Shown here one piece after another: positions 45,780-54,515 of a stretch of DNA of 64,000 nt. Location of the stretch: positions 186,001 through 250,000 of the forward strand of contig NZ_KB898662.1 in NCBI RefSeq assembly GCF_000377765.1. Direction: 5' to 3'. The translations under genes and the position numbers were made by a program. The notes beneath the pieces are model-generated. The model searched no databases, was not told where the DNA came from, and worked only from the letters and a program-made list of their open reading frames with translations. Positions within the stretch are counted from its first letter, which is position 1, and every line of letters begins with the position of its first letter. This stretch comes from Gracilibacillus lacisalsi DSM 19029 (GTDB lineage Bacteria > Bacillota > Bacilli > Bacillales > Amphibacillaceae).

Positions 45780-46691
45780 ATGTCCATACGTAATCAAAAT
45801 ATTATTCCCCATTTATGGTATGACAAGGAAGCGAATGAAGCTGCAACGTTTTATACGACTATTTTTCCTGACTCCAGAATTACAAATCGTACAGTTCTTA
45901 AAGAAACTCCATCAGGTGACGCTGATTTAATCTCATTTGAGCTGTGGGGACACCAATTCATGGCAATTAGCGCAGGCCCTTATTTCACATTCAACCCGTC
46001 AGTGTCTTTTATGGTTAATTTTGATCCTTCAAGAGAGAAAGACGCGAGTGAGAAATTAGATGACGTTTGGAACCAATTGTCCGAAGCGGGCACGGTATTA
46101 ATGCCACTTGATAAATATCCATTTAGCGAGAAATATGGTTGGATTCAAGACAAGTATGGTCTGTCCTGGCAATTAATCCTCTCCGATCCAGAAGGTGAAG
46201 AGCGCCCTACAATAGTACCCTCGCTAATGTTTGTTGGAGAAAGATGCGGAAAAGCGGAAGAGGCGATTCATTTTTATTTGTCCTTATTTAAAAATTCACG
46301 GCAGGGACAAATTGCCCGCTATCCTCGAGGGATGGAGCCTGACAAGGAAGGAACAATTATGTTTGCGGACTTCATGCTCGAAAATAATTGGTTTGCAGCA
46401 ATGGACAGTGCTCAAGATCATCCATTCAATTTCAATGAAGCAGTCTCATTCATGGTAAATTGCGACACACAAGAAGAGATTGATTACTACTGGGACAAAC
46501 TGTCTGCGGTTCCTGAATCCGAACAATGTGGATGGTTAAAAGATAAGTACGGAATTTCATGGCAAATAGTGCCAACAGAAATGGATGAAATGATGAGAGA
46601 AGGCACACCAGAACGAATTGAACGTGTTAATCAAGCTACTCTTAAAATGAAGAAGCTTGATGTGGTGGAGTTGCAGAGAGCGTATAAATAA
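45780..46691 (+). CDS. Tandem VOC-superfamily protein (PhnB/DUF-type glyoxalase fold)
   Basis: ATG at 45780 follows AAAGGAGG; a longer frame to 45705 lacks such a site. The 303 residues contain two copies of the same domain, each with a PHLWYDKEANEAATFY or FVGERCGKAEEAIHFY start, an N-terminal strand, a SFMVN(F/C)D strand and a CGWLKDKYGISWQIVP or YGWIQDKYGLSWQLIL end. Older annotations call this family 3-demethylubiquinone methyltransferase, which is misleading. Function is unknown. Confidence 0.85.
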   Translation: MSIRNQNIIPHLWYDKEANEAATFYTTIFPDSRITNRTVLKETPSGDADLISFELWGHQFMAISAGPYFTFNPSVSFMVNFDPSREKDASEKLDDVWNQLSEAGTVLMPLDKYPFSEKYGWIQDKYGLSWQLILSDPEGEERPTIVPSLMFVGERCGKAEEAIHFYLSLFKNSRQGQIARYPRGMEPDKEGTIMFADFMLENNWFAAMDSAQDHPFNFNEAVSFMVNCDTQEEIDYYWDKLSAVPESEQCGWLKDKYGISWQIVPTEMDEMMREGTPERIERVNQATLKMKKLDVVELQRAYK

Positions 46692-46703
46692 TAAACTCCT
46701 TAC

Positions 46704-46743
46704 AAAGGAATCCCCATAGAGATACTCTCAGAGGGATTCCTTT
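46704..46743. terminator. Bidirectional terminator between convergent genes
   Basis: AAAGGAATCCC (46704-46714) pairs perfectly with GGGATTCCTTT (46733-46743). It serves the VOC gene on the plus strand and overlaps the stop of the MFS gene on the minus strand. Confidence 0.8.
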
Positions 46744-48181
46744 AATTTTCTGCAAAAACCCTGATACTCAATAATAAGTTTACTGTATTAATGAACAACA
46801 GAAACCAAAAAAAACTTTGAAATCCAAGGATAACTTGACCTAATTGACTTTGATCACCTCCGCTCATCCATTCCGTTATTGATCCTTCTACCCACAAATT
46901 CATAAATGTTACTCCGAAGGCAGAACCTAATGCCAGTCCTAAATTTCTTAGCAAAGCGATTGCACTACTCATTGTCCCTAATAATTCTTTAGATACTTGA
47001 CCAATTATCAATGTATAATTTGGTGATGTCAAAACCCCCATTGCTACTCCAAGTAGACATAATAAAGTGGCAATCTTCCAAGTAACAGTTACTGATGAAA
47101 TAAAACTTAACCCCACTAAACTAACCAACATGAGACCCAATCCAGTTATCACCACCTTTTTACTACCAAAAAGGTCTGCTAGACTTCCACTGATTGGTCC
47201 AGTTATTGCCATAAATAAAGGATATGCCATTAATAATATTCCTGCGAAAGATGTACTTACTTCCAATACACCTACTAAATAAAAGGGAATAACAACCATT
47301 GTAGAAAATGTAGTCAAATAACTAACAATAATCGTGATACCTCCTATTTTTATAAGAGGCGGTTTGAATAACGAAAGTCGAATAAATGGGGATTCTATTT
47401 GATAACTTCTTTTAATAAATAACCATATTGCTATAAAACCAGTCAAAGAAACAGGTAGCAAGTAAAGAGCAAACCCATCATCCCCTATCATAGTTAATAC
47501 ATAAATAACTGCAGTGATACCAAAGGCAAACATTGCAGCTCCCGAATAATCAAAAGGTTTATTTGCCCGTTCAGGATTATCGCTGGGAATAAAACGAAAT
47601 GATAATACAGATACAACAATAATGATCGGTACTTGTATCCAAAATAATATGTTCCACGAAAAGACATTGATCAATAATCCACCTATAGACGGTCCTAATA
47701 ACGCTCCTAACCCAACTGAGGTTCCAATAATACCTAATGCTCTCCCTCTATTTTCGTCCGGATAATTCGTTGAGATAATCGCCATGTTAGTAGATTGTAG
47801 CATAGCAGCACCAACACCTTGAATAATCCTTGCTGCTATTAAAAAAAACAAGGAAAAGGAAACTGCTGATAGTAGTACACCTACCCCAAACACTATATAT
47901 CCAATATTATGTACCCTTTTCAATCCAAATAAATCTGCTAGCTTACCCATTAGAGGTAAGCTAATCATTACTGCCAATAAATAGGAGGTGATCACCCATT
48001 GTGTAATACTGAGAGAAGCTTGAAAAAATAATGACAGTTGAGGTAAAGCAATATTAATCAATCCTGCGGAAAAGTGAGACAAAAAAGCACCAGGACACAC
48101 TACTAACAGAATAAATACTGGTGCAATTGTTTTTTCTTTAGTTATCGGTAAAACAATATGTTCAGAATTGGCTTTTCCCAT
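46742..48181 (-). CDS. MFS exporter of the DHA2 (EmrB/QacA) family, 14 helices
   Basis: Protein of 479 residues with fourteen predicted helices and the motifs of drug/H+ antiporters: GKLADLFGLKRV (motif A, near 78), IQGVGAAMLQSTN and the LGIIGTSVGLGALLGPSIGG motif C. It lies 27 bases after the isochorismatase-family gene, as the last gene of the ABC operon, so it may export a product or a toxic by-product of the imported compound. Confidence 0.88.
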   Translation of the reverse strand: MGKANSEHIVLPITKEKTIAPVFILLVVCPGAFLSHFSAGLINIALPQLSLFFQASLSITQWVITSYLLAVMISLPLMGKLADLFGLKRVHNIGYIVFGVGVLLSAVSFSLFFLIAARIIQGVGAAMLQSTNMAIISTNYPDENRGRALGIIGTSVGLGALLGPSIGGLLINVFSWNILFWIQVPIIIVVSVLSFRFIPSDNPERANKPFDYSGAAMFAFGITAVIYVLTMIGDDGFALYLLPVSLTGFIAIWLFIKRSYQIESPFIRLSLFKPPLIKIGGITIIVSYLTTFSTMVVIPFYLVGVLEVSTSFAGILLMAYPLFMAITGPISGSLADLFGSKKVVITGLGLMLVSLVGLSFISSVTVTWKIATLLCLLGVAMGVLTSPNYTLIIGQVSKELLGTMSSAIALLRNLGLALGSAFGVTFMNLWVEGSITEWMSGGDQSQLGQVILGFQSFFWFLLFINTVNLLLSIRVFAEN

Positions 48182-48208
48182 CGATCATTCACCTACACTT
48201 CTTACAAT

Positions 48209-48832
48209 CTAGAATGTCCGTACTAATGGTTCGGGTGTCATCCATTTGTTTAAAATTTGATCTGAGGTTGTCACATCCCCAAAATATTCATCAATATTGA
48301 TTATAGTCATTTCGTGTGCTTCCTTTGAAAAAGAGGCACAACAGTCTTCCAATAGCACCACCTGGTAATCTAGCATAAAACCATCTCTTGCAGTCGATTC
48401 TACACATACGTTTGTACTAATTCCTGTCACCAGCAATGACTTAATTCCCTTCGTTCTTAACACCGATTCTAGTCTTGTATTAATAAAAGCACTGTAACGA
48501 TGCTTTATCACGACAATATCTTCAGCGTGTGGCTCAATTCGATAAAATTCAGAGCCCCATGTCCCTTTTCTGCATACATCTGGCTTTTCTTTATTTTTAA
48601 AGCGTTTCATCCAAGTCTTCGAATCCGTACTGTCTTCATGTATGGTCTGAATAAAAATAACTGTTACTTCTGCTTTTCTTGCTTGTTCAATCACTTTTTC
48701 TAAAGGAGTAATCATACTACTAACCATTTCTAGATTTGCTCCTTTTTGTGCTAAGCTCCCCTCTTCATGACAGAAATCATTTTGTACATCAACAACGATC
48801 AACGCTGTTTCTTCTGGTTTTAAGTGTGACAT
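48209..48832 (-). CDS. Isochorismatase-family cysteine amidohydrolase (RutB/biuret-hydrolase-like)
   Basis: Protein of 207 residues with the triad Asp15 (VVDVQNDF), Lys110 (VVIKHRYSAF) and Cys143 (GISTNVCVESTARDG). The KHRYSAFINTRLESVLR segment and the ending resemble ureidoacrylate (RutB) and biuret hydrolases more than isochorismatase. Likely it cleaves a carbamoyl or amide bond in a compound brought in by the ABC transporter in the same operon. The exact substrate is inference. Confidence 0.85.
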   Translation of the reverse strand: MSHLKPEETALIVVDVQNDFCHEEGSLAQKGANLEMVSSMITPLEKVIEQARKAEVTVIFIQTIHEDSTDSKTWMKRFKNKEKPDVCRKGTWGSEFYRIEPHAEDIVVIKHRYSAFINTRLESVLRTKGIKSLLVTGISTNVCVESTARDGFMLDYQVVLLEDCCASFSKEAHEMTIINIDEYFGDVTTSDQILNKWMTPEPLVRTF

Positions 48833-48889
48833 ATTTCCCTTCCTCCCTTTTTAAAGAATGGAGGTTTCATCCCCCAACTCTCAATCCTG

Positions 48890-49891
48890 TTATTCATTTG
48901 TCTTTTCAACAAATTGCATATCGATTAATTCATCATAATCATAACCATCTGTATACACTCCTGTTTGTTCCACTACTTCCATTACATTTTCAACGGCTTC
49001 CTCAGAAATATATCCATCTACACTCCACAAATCATCTGAATACGCTCTGTCCAATGAAGCTTGCAAATCCTCTTCAGAAGATGTTGAAAATTCCTCTTTT
49101 AACACATTCATTGCTAATTCCTTATCGTCATTCACTGCTTTCAACCCTTTAATAACTGCATTTACAAAACCTTGAACAGCTTCAGGATCTTCTTCAATTG
49201 TTGATTGTCTAACACTTAAAACTGAATAAGCATAATCACCAATTTCAGGAAATTTATAAAATGGTTCATTCCAAACTTTTTTGTCAATACCACTATTTAT
49301 TTGCGGTTCTGCTCCAACAGCCATATCAGCCTGTCCATTCTCAACTAAAGATAAAACTGCGGAACCGTCAGCTGGTTCTTCTAATACGACATCACTATCA
49401 GGATCAAGTCCAACATTCATTAATAACCATCTTGTTAAGAGATTGGGGCTACCTCCATATCGTCCTGCAGCAATTGTCTTTCCTTCAAAAAACTCCTTCA
49501 ATCCTTGTTCACTATCATCCTCCAATACTTGATTCGTTTCAGCCATGATATACACATTTGCCCTGTTAACAACATTGACAATAGACTTAATCGGATCATC
49601 ACTTCCGTCATTCGCCATTTGATTGGATTCTGGACCACCAATATTACCCCAAGCTTCTCCACTTATAACGGTGGTGACATGTGCCCCTCCAGTCGATGTT
49701 ACTACTTCTACATCTAATCCTTCTTCCTCAAAATATCCTTCATTTATTGCAACATATAAAGGCAAGTATCCAATTAAATGAAGTGGTTCTGCAATTGTAA
49801 TTTTCTTCAGTTGTTCCTCAGCACCTGAGGCATTCGTACACCCACCTAAAACCATCAAAGAAACAATTACTATAAGTAACAGCTTTTTCAT
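48890..49891 (-). CDS. NMT1/SsuA/ThiY-type binding lipoprotein
   Basis: Protein of 333 residues, lipobox Cys18 (LGGC). The mature part has the NMT1-family pattern: KITIAEPLHLIGYLPLYVAINEGYFEEEGLDVEVV at the N-terminus and an ATP-free ligand-binding fold with VENGQADMAVGAEPQ. The family binds pyrimidine precursors, sulfonates, nitrate and similar small N- or S-compounds. Third gene of the operon, after the ATPase and permease. Confidence 0.9.
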   Translation of the reverse strand: MKKLLLIVIVSLMVLGGCTNASGAEEQLKKITIAEPLHLIGYLPLYVAINEGYFEEEGLDVEVVTSTGGAHVTTVISGEAWGNIGGPESNQMANDGSDDPIKSIVNVVNRANVYIMAETNQVLEDDSEQGLKEFFEGKTIAAGRYGGSPNLLTRWLLMNVGLDPDSDVVLEEPADGSAVLSLVENGQADMAVGAEPQINSGIDKKVWNEPFYKFPEIGDYAYSVLSVRQSTIEEDPEAVQGFVNAVIKGLKAVNDDKELAMNVLKEEFSTSSEEDLQASLDRAYSDDLWSVDGYISEEAVENVMEVVEQTGVYTDGYDYDELIDMQFVEKTNE

Positions 49892-49913
49892 AAACTTGTC
49901 CCCTTTTCCTCTG

Positions 49914-50783
49914 TTATTGTGGTCTTCCTTGTAATAAGAATCGTTCTAACCAGACCGTACCTAAGTACATAAGAATGGATACGGCAGACAACACCACTAC
50001 ACCAACCCAAACGAGATTAGTATCCATTATTTGTCCTGCATATAAAATCATCCTTCCAATACCTTGTCTCGAACTAATGAATTCTCCAACTATCGTCCCG
50101 GCTAAGGCCAACGCTATATTAATTTTCAAACTACTCACAATCCAAGGCATTGCAGATGGAATAACGACCTTCGAAAATACTTGGTTTCTACTCGCACCTA
50201 ATGAAAATAACATCTTTTCTAAATCTTTATCTACGGAATGCACACCACTTTTTGCTGCCAACGCAGTCACAATGACAGTCATCATGAATGCTAAAATAAC
50301 TTTAGAGGAGAAACCGATGCCAAACATAATAACTAATACCGGCGCCAACGCTAACTTAGGGATAGCATTGAATGCAATTATATAAGGTTCTGATATTCTG
50401 GAATATAGATCTGACCACCAAAAAGATAGCCCAAGCAACGATCCAATAAAGGTACCTAATATAAAACCGATAATAGTTGCTCCTGAAGTGTACGCCAAAT
50501 CCATTAATAATGATCCTTCGGTCAATGATGTCCAGCCTGTCTGGACAATGGTGGAAGGATTACTCCAATAATAAGAATCTAGTATACCAACTCGAGTGAA
50601 TAACTCCCAGGCAATTACAATAAGAAATCCAACAAGTATTCTGCCTAGTAACGTGATATTTTTTGTTCTACTTTCTCTCTGCTCTGGATCATCTACTTCG
50701 GATTGATTCTTAACTTTAGGAACAACACTTCTTTGTGTCATATGATCTTTACTTACCGCCACGTTATTAGATCCACTATTCAT
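49914..50783 (-). CDS. NitT/TauT-type ABC permease
   Basis: Protein of 289 residues with a long polar N-terminus (1-40) and six helices. The cytoplasmic loop SLGASRNQVFSKVVIPSAMPW (about 193-213) is the ATPase contact of this family. It pairs with the ATPase gene, twelve bases upstream, and the binding protein, 22 bases downstream. Confidence 0.92.
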   Translation of the reverse strand: MNSGSNNVAVSKDHMTQRSVVPKVKNQSEVDDPEQRESRTKNITLLGRILVGFLIVIAWELFTRVGILDSYYWSNPSTIVQTGWTSLTEGSLLMDLAYTSGATIIGFILGTFIGSLLGLSFWWSDLYSRISEPYIIAFNAIPKLALAPVLVIMFGIGFSSKVILAFMMTVIVTALAAKSGVHSVDKDLEKMLFSLGASRNQVFSKVVIPSAMPWIVSSLKINIALALAGTIVGEFISSRQGIGRMILYAGQIMDTNLVWVGVVVLSAVSILMYLGTVWLERFLLQGRPQ

Positions 50784-50795
50784 CTTGTTTCCTCC

Positions 50796-51575
50796 TTATT
50801 CAGCTTTATTAAGGCTCTCTTGATCTTCTTTTAACATTCCAAGTAATCTTTTCTTTAAATTAACAAATTCCAACATGGATAATGTATCTTGACCTCTTGG
50901 CCTAGGAAGATTAACAGCAACAATTTCCTTTAATCTCCCAGGTCGAGGTGAAAGCACATAAATTTCATCCGATAAATAAATCGCCTCATCAATGTCATGG
51001 GTAACAAATAGCACTGTTTTCTTAAAATCCCCCCAAATTTGTAATAACCAAGTTTGCATCAGTAGTCTCGTCTGAGCATCCAAAGCCCCAAATGGTTCAT
51101 CTAATAAAATAACATCCTGATCATATAGCAACGTGCGAAGAAGTGCGGCCCTTTGCTTCATACCACCTGACAATTCACCTGGATAATGATTTTCAAACCC
51201 GCCTAACCCGTATTTTTCCATTAAGGGAATCGCTCTTTTTTCTGCTTCTTTTTTCGACACTCCCTTTAGTTCTAGACCTAAAATGATATTAGCCAGTATC
51301 GTCCGCCATGGAAGTAATAAATCCTTCTGCAACATATACCCTACATGTCCACTCTTTCCGATAATATTTTGGCCATCCAATAGAATTTCGCCAGAGCTAG
51401 GTTTTAATAAACCCGCTATCATATTAAATAATGTAGACTTACCACATCCGCTAGGTCCGATTATACTGACAAATTTACCTTCAGGGATTTTCATATTTGT
51501 TTCCTGTAATGCAATAATGTCTTGCCCCCCTTTCCTGAAAACTTTACTGCCCTCTACAACTTCCAATTTGTACAT
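50796..51575 (-). CDS. NitT/TauT-type ABC ATPase
   Basis: ATG at 51575 has GGAGTG six bases upstream and gives 259 residues; a TTG 21 bases earlier has no such site. Walker A GPSGCGKST, signature LSGGMKQR, Walker B VILLDEPFGALDA and the H-loop VTHDIDEAIYLSD are all intact. It is the first gene of the five-gene operon and follows a hairpin leader at 51606-51680. Confidence 0.92.
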   Translation of the reverse strand: MYKLEVVEGSKVFRKGGQDIIALQETNMKIPEGKFVSIIGPSGCGKSTLFNMIAGLLKPSSGEILLDGQNIIGKSGHVGYMLQKDLLLPWRTILANIILGLELKGVSKKEAEKRAIPLMEKYGLGGFENHYPGELSGGMKQRAALLRTLLYDQDVILLDEPFGALDAQTRLLMQTWLLQIWGDFKKTVLFVTHDIDEAIYLSDEIYVLSPRPGRLKEIVAVNLPRPRGQDTLSMLEFVNLKKRLLGMLKEDQESLNKAE

Positions 51576-51605
51576 ATTACCCACTCCCTCATTCAATTTA
51601 TAATA

Positions 51606-51680
51606 TAGAAAAAACCGTCAACTCAGATCTCCGAAAATATAGACTCTCGTCCATGTTAAGATCATAAGCTGACGGTTTTC
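51606..51680 (-). terminator. Long-stem terminator or attenuator before the ABC operon
   Basis: On the minus strand AAAACCGTCA (51679-51670) pairs with TGACGGTTTT (51620-51611), extended by GCTT/GAGT, and ends in T6. About 50 bases lie within the loop, including GGACGAGAGTC and CGGAGATCTGAG. It may simply end the DUF2294 gene, but the large internal segment could fold with a ligand as a leader. Confidence 0.6.
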
Positions 51681-51704
51681 CTGCTCTCAAAAGATTGAGT
51701 TCAT

Positions 51705-52070
51705 TTAACCAGTCACATAATTTGTTATATTATTACTCAGAATGATAATTGTTACATTCATATTTTTAGTAGGATCATAGTCTCGTAGAACGATTTCAAT
51801 ATCAAAATCAAAATGTTCTACCAACTTTTTCTCCAATTGCTCTTTATAATTGATATTTACTAACCTTTCGATCATGTGGGAAACATCTTTACTTGTTTCA
51901 TAGATGATATTCAAAACAGGAATTCTTTTATTTTTCGATACAATTATAATTTTGTTTTCTATTAGAGTGACGTGTTGCTCAATTAATCCTATTTTAAAAA
52001 TATCCTGATGCACTTGATTATTTTGCTTCATTAAATTCTGTTTCAATTCCCCGACTGTATATTTTTCCAA
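51705..52070 (-). CDS. DUF2294 (MpsC/YbcI-like) protein
   Basis: Protein of about 121 residues. The ending DIEIVLRDYDPTKNMNVTIIILS and the central block ENKIIIVSKNKRIPVLNIIYE fit DUF2294, sometimes named for a sodium-potential/bicarbonate system. Function is unsettled. The start is uncertain: TTG at 52070 lies 17 bases after GGAGGTG, which is too far, while no ATG or GTG is in frame at the usual distance. Confidence 0.7.
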   Translation of the reverse strand: MEKYTVGELKQNLMKQNNQVHQDIFKIGLIEQHVTLIENKIIIVSKNKRIPVLNIIYETSKDVSHMIERLVNINYKEQLEKKLVEHFDFDIEIVLRDYDPTKNMNVTIIILSNNITNYVTG

Positions 52071-52243
52071 TGTGTGTATATCGAGTGCACCTCCGATCTA
52101 TCGTTCTGATTAATCTAAATCTAACATACATGTTCATTACATTCTTGATTTTTGTCATATTGTTTAACATAGTTTTTAATGAGTGTTAAAAACAGGATGC
52201 TAAACCTTTAGCGGAGTTTACCACAACATCTTGCCTAAAGAAC

Positions 52244-52274
52244 AAAAAAAGAGCCTTTGAAAATTCAAAGACTC
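52244..52274 (-). terminator. Terminator of the NCS2 permease gene
   Basis: GAGTCTTTGAA (52274-52264) pairs with TTCAAAGGCTC (52261-52251) with one mismatch and T7 follows. It overlaps the stop codon. Confidence 0.85.
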
Positions 52275-53556
52275 AAACAGCAAAGTGAATAATGAAATGA
52301 AGTAAAAACAGACATGCGATCACGTAAAGTGTGAAGGATACTTTTCGTGCGCTCCCTGTACTTAATTTCAAAATCACATAAAGAATAAATCCAATCGCAA
52401 TTCCATCTGCAATGCTATAGGTGAAAGGGATCATCACAATAATAAATATCGCAGGGAAAGACTCACTTAGATCACGCAAATCTAATTTCTTTATATCTTG
52501 AATCATAAGTCCTCCGATGATCATCAATACCGGCGCAATCGCATTGGCAGGAATCATTTGGATATATGGAATAAAAAACGTAACAATTAAAAACAAGAAA
52601 CCTGTCGTAATCGTCGTTAATCCTGTTCGGCCGCCTGCCGTAATAGCTGCCGTTGTTTCCGCAGTTGATACGGTCGGACTCGAGCCAAAAAGACCAGATA
52701 ACATAACCGAAATTCCATTTGACTGAAAAGCTTTCTTAAACTTCTCTGGGCGATTTGTTGCAGCAACATGGCTATACGTTAAACCAACATTCTCAAATAA
52801 CACAACCATAGTAATCGAAAATACCGCAACTAAATACGGTAATGTTGCCCAATCACCGAAAGAAAAAGCTCCAAATACTTCCTGATATCCTTGCAACGAA
52901 AATGACTCATTTGTTTTAGAAGGTAGTACTCCTAATAAATAAGCAATTCCAGTTCCAAACAGAATCGTCCATAAGAAGTTACCTTTGACATTGCGAATAA
53001 ATAATACTAACGCAATGATAAACGTAACAATTGTCGCAAAAACAGCAGGATCACTGAAATCTCCCAAGGCAATAATAGATTGATCGCCCCGCTCAACTAG
53101 ATGCCCCTTCTCTAAACCGATCAACATAAGAAATAGTCCAATTCCGATATTAATCGCCAGCTTAATCGATTCTGGAATCGCATTTTTTATCACCGTTGTC
53201 AGCGATGAAAATGCAATCAATGTGAAAACAAAACCAGATACAGTAGTAACTCCGAGCGCTTGCTGCCACGTAAGCTCCATCGACTGTACAAGCGTATAAG
53301 TAAACATCGCATTGATCCCCATACCCGGAACGACTAGAATTGGAGCATTGGCATATAGCCCCATTATCAGACAACCGACAAAAGAAGTAAGGATGGTTCC
53401 TAGTACTGCTCCTTCTAAAGGAACACCCGCTTCTGATAAGATCAAGGAATTCACTGCAATAATGTAAGCAATCGTGAAAAACCCGATTAATCCCGCAGAC
53501 AATTCTTGTTTTACGCTAGTCTCATGTTGTTTTAATTGAAAAATATCTTTTCTCAA
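52273..53556 (-). CDS. NCS2-family purine permease (AzgA/PbuG/PbuO type)
   Basis: Protein of 427 residues, about fourteen helices. AzgA-branch features: VVPGMGINAMFTYTLV near 75-90, the SGLFGSSPTVSTAETTAAI segment near 260 and the GGRTGLTT turn. These proton symporters import hypoxanthine, guanine or adenine. A good sigma-A promoter is present upstream but no purine-riboswitch core was found. Single-gene unit. Confidence 0.92.
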   Translation of the reverse strand: MRKDIFQLKQHETSVKQELSAGLIGFFTIAYIIAVNSLILSEAGVPLEGAVLGTILTSFVGCLIMGLYANAPILVVPGMGINAMFTYTLVQSMELTWQQALGVTTVSGFVFTLIAFSSLTTVIKNAIPESIKLAINIGIGLFLMLIGLEKGHLVERGDQSIIALGDFSDPAVFATIVTFIIALVLFIRNVKGNFLWTILFGTGIAYLLGVLPSKTNESFSLQGYQEVFGAFSFGDWATLPYLVAVFSITMVVLFENVGLTYSHVAATNRPEKFKKAFQSNGISVMLSGLFGSSPTVSTAETTAAITAGGRTGLTTITTGFLFLIVTFFIPYIQMIPANAIAPVLMIIGGLMIQDIKKLDLRDLSESFPAIFIIVMIPFTYSIADGIAIGFILYVILKLSTGSARKVSFTLYVIACLFLLHFIIHFAV

Positions 53557-53617
53557 TGTAATTCCTTCTATTCAATTATCCCTCTCCCGACCCGCTCTAA
53601 TAAAAGAGCCAACTTAT

Positions 53618-53645
53618 ATTGTATTAAATTTAAGGAAGTTGTCAA
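53618..53645 (-). promoter_or_regulatory. Sigma-A-type promoter of the purine permease gene
   Basis: TTGACA (53645-53640) and TACAAT (53623-53618) are separated by 16 bases on the minus strand, about 60 bases before the start codon. Confidence 0.65.
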
Positions 53646-53837
53646 CTCTAATTTGCCAATTGGCCCAGTAAAACACGATTTCTGCTAACTATAACAACCT
53701 CATATTACTTCATGTCCAATCGTTCTCAAATTGATATTTGTATTATCTCATATCGCGATTTATAATAAAGATAACAACATGAAAACGCTTCACCAAATGT
53801 ATAACTCTTCGAAAGAAGAGCATGAGGAGGACTTCAT

Positions 53838-53984
53838 ATGAGCCAATTAGAAAGAAATGACAAAATGGAACACCTACTAGAGAAAAACAAATTTACTAAA
53901 GAAACCATCTTCAACATGACAGACGAACAAATAGAATATTTTCACTGGCTCTATTTCGAGGAATCTGTATATGATTTAATGTAA
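53838..53984 (+). CDS. BH0509-family small protein
   Basis: Protein of 48 residues: starts MSQLERNDKMEHL and ends with ESVYDLM. GAGGAGG lies seven bases before the ATG. The pattern, a charged N-terminus, a MTDEQIEYFHWLYFEE helix and a short tail, resembles the BH0509 family of tiny Bacillaceae proteins of unknown role. A strong terminator follows, so this is a complete single-gene unit. Confidence 0.7.
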   Translation: MSQLERNDKMEHLLEKNKFTKETIFNMTDEQIEYFHWLYFEESVYDLM

Positions 53985-54004
53985 GATTAACTATAAATAT
54001 ATTC

Positions 54005-54041
54005 ACAGCTCTTGGTTGAATGAATCCGAGAGCTGTTTTTT
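54005..54041 (+). terminator. Terminator of the small BH0509-type gene
   Basis: ACAGCTCT pairs with AGAGCTGT, with an added GG/CC pair, followed by T6. Confidence 0.85.
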
Positions 54042-54043
54042 AA

Positions 54044-54294
54044 TGCTGTCTCTGCACAAACAAATAACCCATTTGTGATTGGGGAACTTGAAGAACATCC
54101 AGATGTGATTTTAACTAACTCCGGTGTACAAAATCAGGCTTTTCTTGAAATTTTTTCAGGTAGTTTCATATGCAAGCTGACACCAAAACAGCGGAAGTAC
54201 AATTTGAAGAAGTACCACATGACATGGAAGTACATGTAAATTCTTTATAAACTGCTTTTTATTTTGCGTTTGGGTTGAACTGGATGGTGTGATT
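54044..54294 (+). pseudogene. C-terminal relic of a GH3 beta-glucosidase gene
   Basis: Three short frames in a row read like the end of a family 3 glycoside hydrolase: NNPFVIGELEEHPDVILTNS with GVQNQAFLEIFSG, then MQADTKTAEVQFEEVPHDME (54170 on), then YFAFGLNW. The same order ends intact GH3 proteins, where PMQMPADMKTVE...EDVPxDME...YDFAFGLNW is typical. At least two frame changes and the loss of about 650 N-terminal residues make it a relic. A terminator follows at 54335. Confidence 0.75.
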
Positions 54295-54334
54295 TCAGAT
54301 ACGAGCGTAAAAAGATATAATAAGTAACTTTAAA

Positions 54335-54366
54335 AAAGCCACTTTTTGTACAATGGGTGGCTTTTG
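54335..54366 (+). terminator. Terminator behind the GH3 relic
   Basis: AAAGCCAC (54335-54342) pairs with GTGGCTTT (54357-54364), ending in TTTTGTTT. It is probably the original terminator of the lost GH3 gene. The bases from 54367 to 54515 hold no gene. Confidence 0.7.
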
Positions 54367-54515
54367 TTTCAAGTTTTACTTTAATATTTTTTTGAATTTC
54401 AAAAATTTATTTTGGATGGATCAACCGTTTCTGGTTAATACTGTCCTAAAATTTTGTTAAGCCTACGGTGGAGTTATAATCTCCTTTGTTTCCCCCATCC
54501 AAAACACCCTCCCGC

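Noticed and set aside
51606-51680. Guanidine (ykkC-type) riboswitch
   Set aside because: GGACGAGAG resembles a short ykkC segment, but the other conserved blocks are missing, so only an uncharacterised hairpin is claimed.
53557-53760. Purine riboswitch ahead of the NCS2 permease
   Set aside because: The conserved TATA...TTTCTACC...GACTA core of purine aptamers is not present on the minus strand.
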